NCBI GenBank assembly: GCA_044464175.1
Contig: JBIQLO010000060.1
Coordinates: 1-19,442 of the forward strand
Source: JBIQLO01 sp044464175
GTDB lineage: Bacteria > Planctomycetota > Phycisphaerae > Tepidisphaerales > Tepidisphaeraceae
Direction: 5' to 3'
DNA: 19,442 nt
Shown here: positions 15,001-19,442 of the stretch, in pieces
Layout: every line of letters starts with the position of its first letter
Position numbering within the stretch: the first letter of the stretch is position 1
Translations under genes and position numbers: made by a program
Notes under the pieces: model-generated
Told to the model about the DNA's origin: nothing
Databases searched by the model: none
What the model saw: the letters and a program-made list of their open reading frames with translations, nothing else

Positions 15001-16230
15001 TCAAAACGCCTCGATGGCGTTCACCACCCGCTGCTGCTCCTGTTCCGTCAAATGGTTGTAGAACGGCAGCCGAAGCAGACGGTCGCTGATGTCCTCGGTG
15101 ACGGGGCAGTCACCCGGCCGCCCGCCGAAACGGCGGCCCATTTCCGACAGGTGCAGCGGCTGGTAATGAAAGACCGAGAGAATGCCCCGGTCCCTTAGAT
15201 GCGCAATCAGCGCCTGACGCTCCTGAAGAGAAGGCAACAGGAGATAGAATAGGTGATACGCCTGTCGGCAATGGGGCGGAACCGTCCCCAATTGCACGCC
15301 GCGCCGCCGGGCCCAGTCACTCAGATGGCGATGATAATACTCCCAGACCCGTCGCCGCTGCGACTGGATCACCTCGCGCGCTTCGAGTTGTCCCCAGAGG
15401 AAAGCAGCCAGGATGTCCGAGGGAAGATAGCTCGACCCCAAATCCACCCAGGTGTATTTGTCCACCTGCCCCCGGAAAAAGCGCGAGCGGTTGGTCCCCT
15501 TTTCCCGGATGATCTCCGCGCGTTCCACCAAGGCCGGGTCGTTGATGATCAGCGCTCCCCCCTCGCCGCAACTGATGTTCTTGGTTTCGTGAAAGCTGAG
15601 CGTGGCCAGTTGGCCAAACGTCCCAAGCGGACGTCCCTGATACTGCCCAAAAAGCCCGTGGGCGTTGTCCTCCACGATCGCCAGCCCGTGCCGCCGGGCG
15701 AGGGCGCCGATCGCCTCCATCTCACATCCCACCCCGCCGTAGTGAACGGGCACAACCGCCCGGGTGTGCGGCGTGATGAGCGCCTCCAGCCGCCTTTCAT
15801 CTAGATTCAGCGTGTCGGGCCGGATGTCGGCAAATACGATCTTCACCCCGCGCAGGGCAAAGGCATTGGGCGTGGAGACGAAGGTGAACGAGGGAACGAT
15901 CACCTCATCCCCCGGCTTCAAATCCAGCAGCAAAGCGGCCATCTCCAGCGCGTGGGTGCAGGAGGTGGTCAGCAGCGCTTTGGCTCCGTTAAATTGGAAT
16001 TCCAGAAGCTGGTGGCATCGCTTGGTGAAGGGGCCATCACCCGACACGTGCCCGCGCGTAAAAGCCTCCTGCACATAACCGAGCTCCGTGCCGACCATAC
16101 ACGGCTTGTTGAAGGGAATGGGCGCATCCGCGGCCGCCGGCCTGATCTCCCGCATCACCATGGGCTTGGAACTGCCGTTTTGGGCCAAACCGCCCGGAGA
16201 TACGCACGCTGCATCGTGAACTGCTCCCAT
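15001..16230 (-). CDS. wecE: dTDP-4-amino-4,6-dideoxygalactose transaminase (DegT/DnrJ/EryC1 family)
   Basis: This PLP enzyme converts dTDP-4-keto-6-deoxy-D-glucose to dTDP-4-amino-4,6-dideoxy-D-galactose (Fuc4N) using glutamate. Similarity to enterobacterial WecE/RffA, as I recall its sequence, runs along the whole length: IPFNKPCMVGTELGYVQ (38-54), CTHALEMAALLLDLKPGDEV (91-110), SFTFVSTPNAFALRG (114-128), PVHYGGVGCEM (161-171), SFHETKN with the PLP Lys217 (212-218), IIREKGTNRSRFFRGQVDKY (240-259), and VFHYQPLH (353-360). At 409 residues it has about 35 more N-terminal residues than the enterobacterial enzyme (about 376). ATG 16230 is nevertheless supported by GAGGTGA 5-6 bases upstream and lies 15 bp after the acetyltransferase stop. 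M24 or M26 are alternatives. Confidence 0.92.
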   Translation of the reverse strand: MGAVHDAACVSPGGLAQNGSSKPMVMREIRPAAADAPIPFNKPCMVGTELGYVQEAFTRGHVSGDGPFTKRCHQLLEFQFNGAKALLTTSCTHALEMAALLLDLKPGDEVIVPSFTFVSTPNAFALRGVKIVFADIRPDTLNLDERRLEALITPHTRAVVPVHYGGVGCEMEAIGALARRHGLAIVEDNAHGLFGQYQGRPLGTFGQLATLSFHETKNISCGEGGALIINDPALVERAEIIREKGTNRSRFFRGQVDKYTWVDLGSSYLPSDILAAFLWGQLEAREVIQSQRRRVWEYYHRHLSDWARRRGVQLGTVPPHCRQAYHLFYLLLPSLQERQALIAHLRDRGILSVFHYQPLHLSEMGRRFGGRPGDCPVTEDISDRLLRLPFYNHLTEQEQQRVVNAIEAF

Positions 16231-16245
16231 TCAATCACCTCAATT

Positions 16246-17022
16246 TCAACTGCCCATCTCATCCGCGCCCTGGCGGCGCCATCGATGATAATACAGCCCC
16301 ACCCGATGCGTCAGGAACCCGCATCGCTGATACAGCCGCTGGGCGGTCACGTTGCTTCCTTGTGTCACCACCGCGATTTCGGGCACACCCTGGTTCCGGA
16401 ACCATTGTATCGCCTTCGCTATCAGTTCAAAACCAATCCCTTTCCCGCGATAAGCTTCATCCACCGCAATCAGCCCGATTTCACCCCGGCCCTGGCGCAG
16501 ATGACAGGTGACGTACCCCGCCGGCGCGTTCTGTTGCTCGCACACCAGCACCGATTGAGCCCACCCCGCGGCGCTGTTGCGAATCCAGGCGGCATAAAAC
16601 GCATCACAGCGATCCCGCGGGATGTTGGAATCGGCATAATAACGGGAATCCCGATGGCTCTTTCGGGCAATGCACTCCAGCGCCGGCACATCGGCGCTTC
16701 GTGCCGGCCGTATGGCGATCGAATCGCTGTTCGCCGCTCCCACCGCGCCGTCGCCGCCGGAGGTCAGGTACCGGCGCAATTCCACACGGACCTCCACCAG
16801 TTGATATCCGTTCTCCTGACAGCTTTGGATGGTGCGGGGATCATCGCTCCTGCCCAGAAAATAGAGCCATCGCACCCGCCGGGGACGGCACCAGTCCTCC
16901 ACCTCAGCCGCCCGCCGGGCGGTCATCTGATCGCCCGCTACCCTGGCCACGGGGATCGAAAAGAAACGGCTATCCCATTCCAACAGTTCACATGGTTCCA
17001 ACTCGGTGGTTTGGGATTCCAT
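16246..17022 (-). CDS. GNAT acetyltransferase, WecD/RffC-like
   Basis: The C-terminal half is a GNAT domain: IAIRPARSADVPALECIARK (about 101-120), GEIGLIAVDEAYRGKGIGFEL (the acetyl-CoA loop RGKGIG at about 195-200), and VVTQGSNVTAQRLYQRCGF (about 218-236). The N-terminal half (LLEWDSRFFSIPVARV, 13-28) and YAAWIRNS (about 143-150) resemble enterobacterial WecD, which acetylates dTDP-Fuc4N to dTDP-Fuc4NAc. The 258 residues compare with about 224 in E. coli. Position directly before the WecE homologue (15-bp gap) strengthens the assignment. ATG 17022 has GAGG upstream and lies 9 bp after the GT2 stop codon. The exact amino-sugar substrate is inferred, not shown. Confidence 0.82.
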   Translation of the reverse strand: MESQTTELEPCELLEWDSRFFSIPVARVAGDQMTARRAAEVEDWCRPRRVRWLYFLGRSDDPRTIQSCQENGYQLVEVRVELRRYLTSGGDGAVGAANSDSIAIRPARSADVPALECIARKSHRDSRYYADSNIPRDRCDAFYAAWIRNSAAGWAQSVLVCEQQNAPAGYVTCHLRQGRGEIGLIAVDEAYRGKGIGFELIAKAIQWFRNQGVPEIAVVTQGSNVTAQRLYQRCGFLTHRVGLYYHRWRRQGADEMGS

Positions 17023-17031
17023 CAGCCGGCC

Positions 17032-18036
17032 TCAGACAAGAGTTGAAACTGGCGAGGAGGCTTTCGTCGGCTCCATGGCTGAAGCTACCCCATCGCCTTG
17101 TGCCTTGCCGCTCCGCCGCGCCACCACATAAGAGGGCTTGTTCAGCGTGCGCGAATGAATCCGCGCCAGGTACTCCCCCAGGATGCCGATCATCAACATC
17201 TGCGCCCCGGAAAAAATCGCGATGATCGAGGCCAGGAACGTGAAGCCGGGCACCGAGGTGCCCTGGACCAAGTACCTTCCGATCACAAACATAAACAGCG
17301 CTCCGCCCAACACGGCCAGGCAGAACCCTACCATGGAGGCCGCCTGCAGCGGCAGGATGCTGAACCCGGTGATCATATTGGCCGCATGAGTCAATAACTT
17401 GTAAATCGTGTAGTTTGATTCGCCCACGGCGCGCGCCGCATGGTCCACGGGAACCGCCGTAAATCGCGTGGTCCCCCAAGTCAGCAGCACGTCGATCGAG
17501 ACAAACGTCCCCTGGTATCCGGCGAAGGCCTCGCGCAGCGAGGTGCGAAAGGCGCGATAAGCGCTGATTTGCCGGGCCGTCTCGCTCCCCATCGCCTTCT
17601 GAAGCACGATTTTAGTCGTCAGCGAGGCGACATTTCGTAAAAAGCCGTGATGGAGGCCCCTGGGCCAGCCATATACGACATCGTATCCCTCCGACAGTTT
17701 CTCCAACAGCCGGGGAATCTCCTCCGGCGGGTTCTGCAAATCATCGTCGATGGTCACGATTATCTGGTGGCGGGCCTCGCGAATCCCGGCCAGAAGGGCG
17801 TTGTGTTGGCCGTAATTCCGCATCATGTCAATGCCGCGCACCACCGGCTCCCGGGCGGCAAGTGCTTGGATTTCCTTCCAGCTTCCATCCCGGCTGCCAT
17901 CATTGACCAGCAGAATTTCGTAGGCATCGCATCGCCCTCCCAGCACCGCTGAGAGCCGACCCACCAACTCGCGCAGCGTTGCCGCGCTGTTGTACACCGG
18001 CACCACCACCGAAATGGTCAAAGAGGTATCCGCCAT
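17032..18036 (-). CDS. GT2 polyprenyl-phosphate glycosyltransferase (ArnC/GtrB/DPM1-like)
   Basis: This family moves a sugar from a nucleotide donor to undecaprenyl phosphate at the inner membrane. The GT-A domain has VVPVYNSAATL (residues 11-21), LVNDGSRDGSW (43-53), MRNYGQHNALLAGI (72-85) and TIDDDLQNPPEEIP (95-108, with the metal-binding Asp97-99). RAVGESNYTIYKL (202-214) is the family segment near the active site. Two membrane helices follow (about 233-257 and 266-289), then a cytoplasmic tail ending in low-complexity Ser/Pro/Thr. ArnC is the closest well-known relative in architecture, but the donor here is more likely the dTDP-sugar made by the next two genes. There is no Shine-Dalgarno before ATG 18036. 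It is the first gene of the operon. Confidence 0.92.
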   Translation of the reverse strand: MADTSLTISVVVPVYNSAATLRELVGRLSAVLGGRCDAYEILLVNDGSRDGSWKEIQALAAREPVVRGIDMMRNYGQHNALLAGIREARHQIIVTIDDDLQNPPEEIPRLLEKLSEGYDVVYGWPRGLHHGFLRNVASLTTKIVLQKAMGSETARQISAYRAFRTSLREAFAGYQGTFVSIDVLLTWGTTRFTAVPVDHAARAVGESNYTIYKLLTHAANMITGFSILPLQAASMVGFCLAVLGGALFMFVIGRYLVQGTSVPGFTFLASIIAIFSGAQMLMIGILGEYLARIHSRTLNKPSYVVARRSGKAQGDGVASAMEPTKASSPVSTLV

Positions 18037-18077
18037 GGATAAAAAAGATCTAACCCGAGATTCCGCTTGAGTTTCCT

Positions 18078-18105
18078 ATATTAGCAATTGCGGTGGCACT
18101 CACAA
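18078..18105 (-). promoter_or_regulatory. Possible promoter of the glycan operon
   Basis: TTGTGA (18105-18100), a 16-bp spacer and TAATAT (18083-18078) on the minus strand, about 42 bp before the GT2 start. Each box matches the consensus at only 4 of 6 positions. The region is locally AT-rich, unlike its surroundings. Confidence 0.3.
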
Positions 18106-18220
18106 GGGCGTCCTCCGGCAGGTCGCAATTCAGTCCTTGGCTATCGAATCCGAATTTTTCCTATTGCCTGAATCTAAAAATTATGTTAATTGCATTACAA
18201 TCCGTTCGTCATCCAATCTT

Positions 18221-18248
18221 CAGGAGAAACCTATCAGGAGAAACTTAT
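18221..18248 (+). repeat. Tandem 14-bp duplication carrying two Shine-Dalgarno sites
   Basis: CAGGAGAAACCTAT (18221-18234) is followed at once by CAGGAGAAACTTAT (18235-18248), one mismatch in 14. Each copy contains AGGAG. The second is correctly spaced for ATG 18247, and the ATG itself begins in the last two bases of the repeat. Confidence 0.8.
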
Positions 18249-18927
18249 GAAACCGCTCATTTCTTCTATCGTTCTGTCCCTGCTTCTCCTCACCGCCCCC
18301 CTCGGCGCTGCGGTGATTCACCAGGACGACAATCACTATCTTGCCTTTGAAACCGAAACGGCCTTCACGAGCAACGACCTGGCCAGCGCCCCCTGGACGA
18401 TCATCAACGACACCGGCGCCAGTGGCGGCAAAGCGCTCCTGGCTTCGGGAAAATCCTCACCGCGCGGGGCGGCCACCTACCAGCTTCAATTTACGCACGC
18501 GGGCACCTATTATTTATATATTCATCTCCGCACTCAAGAAAAGTGGGACCCCGATTCCCATGATGCATTCAGAACGTATTGGAAAGCGGGCGAAGATGCT
18601 GATCAAGTGCTTCTATATGTGGATGGCGCACTCGCGAACCAGAGCTATCTCTGGCTGAATGTTCCCAAGACCTTCGTGGATGTTGGAATACCAGCGACCT
18701 ACACCGTCGCTCAGGAAGACGTCGACCAGATCATTCCTTTCATGCTTGAAATCAGTGATACTGACGTCATCATCGACCGCGTCATCTTCGATTCGAGTTC
18801 CCGACTGTCCGACAGCGCGCTGGCGGGACTGTCCAATTCTTCCGTTCAGACGCCCGAACCGGCCGCCGCACTGGCCCTGGGCGCCTTTCTGCTGGCCGTC
18901 GCCCTCCGCCGCCCTCGGGGCGGCTGA
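18247..18927 (+). CDS. PEP-CTERM sorting domain protein, 226 aa
   Basis: This is a second exosortase substrate. Residues 1-22 form a signal peptide (MKPLISS then IVLSLLLLTAPLGAA). The mature part (23-200) is predicted beta-rich and resembles carbohydrate-binding or discoidin-like sandwiches: GTYYLYIHLRTQEKWDPDSH (about 86-105), LLYVDGALANQSYLWLNVP (about 121-139), and a final strand ISDTDVIIDRVIFDS (about 173-187). That pattern is also seen in planctomycete proteins with a C-terminal anchor. The tail is TPEP (202-205), hydrophobic AAALALGAFLLAVAL and RRPRGG. Start ATG 18247 has AGGAG 7 bases upstream, within a duplicated 14-bp unit. It is divergent from the glycan operon across 210 bp, so shared regulation is possible. 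CCGCCC/GGGCGG (18909-18923) forms a hairpin at the end of the gene. Ligand is unknown. Confidence 0.88.
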   Translation: MKPLISSIVLSLLLLTAPLGAAVIHQDDNHYLAFETETAFTSNDLASAPWTIINDTGASGGKALLASGKSSPRGAATYQLQFTHAGTYYLYIHLRTQEKWDPDSHDAFRTYWKAGEDADQVLLYVDGALANQSYLWLNVPKTFVDVGIPATYTVAQEDVDQIIPFMLEISDTDVIIDRVIFDSSSRLSDSALAGLSNSSVQTPEPAAALALGAFLLAVALRRPRGG

Positions 18928-19086
18928 CCGCCCTGGGCGCGCGGCATCCGCACGCCGTGGTTGGTCTGCCTGGGCAAATCGCGATCGAGAATCCGCTCAC
19001 GTTTCCTCCCCCCCGCCGCCCGGCTATACTGACAAGCCGGCCGGCCGATGCCGGCTGATTTGCTCAACCCGAACCCCGGCCCAAAC

Positions 19087-19442
19087 GTGTACAAGCTCCA
19101 TCTGATTCTCAAATACCTCCGAAAACGCCGAATCGCCTGGGTTTCCCTCATTGCCGTGATGCTCTGCACCATGATGGTGCTGGTGGTCATCAGCGTCATG
19201 GGGGGCTGGCTGCGCATGTTTCGCGCCTCATTTCACGGCCTTTCCGGCGACATCATCGTCCAGGGCGAGTCGCTGGCCGGCTTTCCCGGCTATGAGCAAA
19301 TGATCCAAAAGATGCAAAATCTGCCCGATGTGGCGGCCGCCGTCCCCACCATCGAGACCTTCGGGCTGATCAACATCGACAACCAGATTCGCCAGGGAGT
19401 CCAGGTCGGCGGTTACTCCCTGCCGGACATCGGCAAGGTCAA
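19087..19442 (+). CDS. ABC transporter permease, LolC/FtsX-like, N-terminal part only
   Basis: The frame runs off the right edge with 118 complete codons. Residues 1-16 are basic (YKLHLILKYLRKRR), followed by a first membrane helix (about 17-38, IAWVSLIAVMLCTMMVLVVISV). Then comes MGGWLRMFRASFHGLSGDIIVQGESLAGF, the start of a MacB-like periplasmic domain. This arrangement is typical of LolC/LolE/FtsX permeases that extract or export lipoproteins, or of MacB-type exporters. I assign only the family. GTG 19087 is chosen because homologues typically begin MYKL. An in-frame ATG at 19048 would add 13 residues. Neither has a Shine-Dalgarno, but TATACT at 19025-19030 could be a -10 box. Confidence 0.8.
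   Translation, partial: MYKLHLILKYLRKRRIAWVSLIAVMLCTMMVLVVISVMGGWLRMFRASFHGLSGDIIVQGESLAGFPGYEQMIQKMQNLPDVAAAVPTIETFGLINIDNQIRQGVQVGGYSLPDIGKV

Noticed and set aside
18909..18923. Terminator hairpin CCGCCC-TCG-GGGCGG
   Set aside because: The stem is perfect but lies inside the coding sequence before the stop codon and is not followed by a T-run.

Overview
The window is GC-rich and gene-dense and looks like chromosomal DNA of a planctomycete, most likely Phycisphaerae-like. This is inferred from two PEP-CTERM proteins ending in the Pro-Glu-Pro / hydrophobic / Arg tail, a futalosine-type menaquinone pathway (mqnC, mqnD), tRNA genes without an encoded CCA, and a LolC/FtsX-like permease of the type I associate with that phylum. 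No transposase, integrase, phage gene or CRISPR array is visible.

Layout. 1-1046 (minus, cut by the left edge): a secreted, probably beta-propeller-like protein. 1366-3333 (minus): class II fumarase and holo-ACP synthase. 3436-4245 (plus): a LOG-family phosphoribohydrolase, divergent from acpS across a 102-bp gap filled by a striking inverted array of 7-bp repeats. 4394-5290 (minus): mqnD. 5626-6942 (plus): the first PEP-CTERM protein. 6966-9867 (minus): a cellobiose-2-epimerase-like gene behind mqnC. 10053-10246 (minus): tRNA-Ala(GGC) and tRNA-Asp(GTC) behind a good sigma-70 promoter. 10419-11285 (plus): a short-chain dehydrogenase, converging 7 bp away on an amidohydrolase. 12366-18036 (minus): a compact glycan operon, read as GT2 polyprenyl-phosphate glycosyltransferase, WecD-like acetyltransferase, WecE-like aminotransferase, GT-C-like membrane protein, methyltransferase. 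18247-18927 (plus): the second PEP-CTERM protein, divergent from that operon. 19087 to the right edge: the start of an ABC-transporter permease.

How the genes fit together. mqnD and mqnC are two steps of the futalosine route to menaquinone, lying on the same strand about 3 kb apart as separate units. Both have a -10-like hexamer 7-8 bp before the ATG and no Shine-Dalgarno, suggesting leaderless messages. The glycan operon has the logic of the arnB/arnC/arnT lipid A system: an amino-sugar aminotransferase, an ArnC/GtrB-like GT2 that would load a sugar on a polyprenyl phosphate, and a multi-membrane-span transferase that would use it outside the cytoplasm. Here the enzymes point to dTDP-Fuc4NAc rather than L-Ara4N.

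The most unusual signal is a set of heptanucleotide repeats with different sequences but the same 7-bp period, two of them clearly arranged as inverted arms. One lies between acpS and the LOG gene. One forms most of a 48-codon in-frame insertion in mqnC. A shorter one sits in an in-frame insertion in mqnD. They may be traces of an undescribed class of small hairpin elements able to sit inside essential genes.
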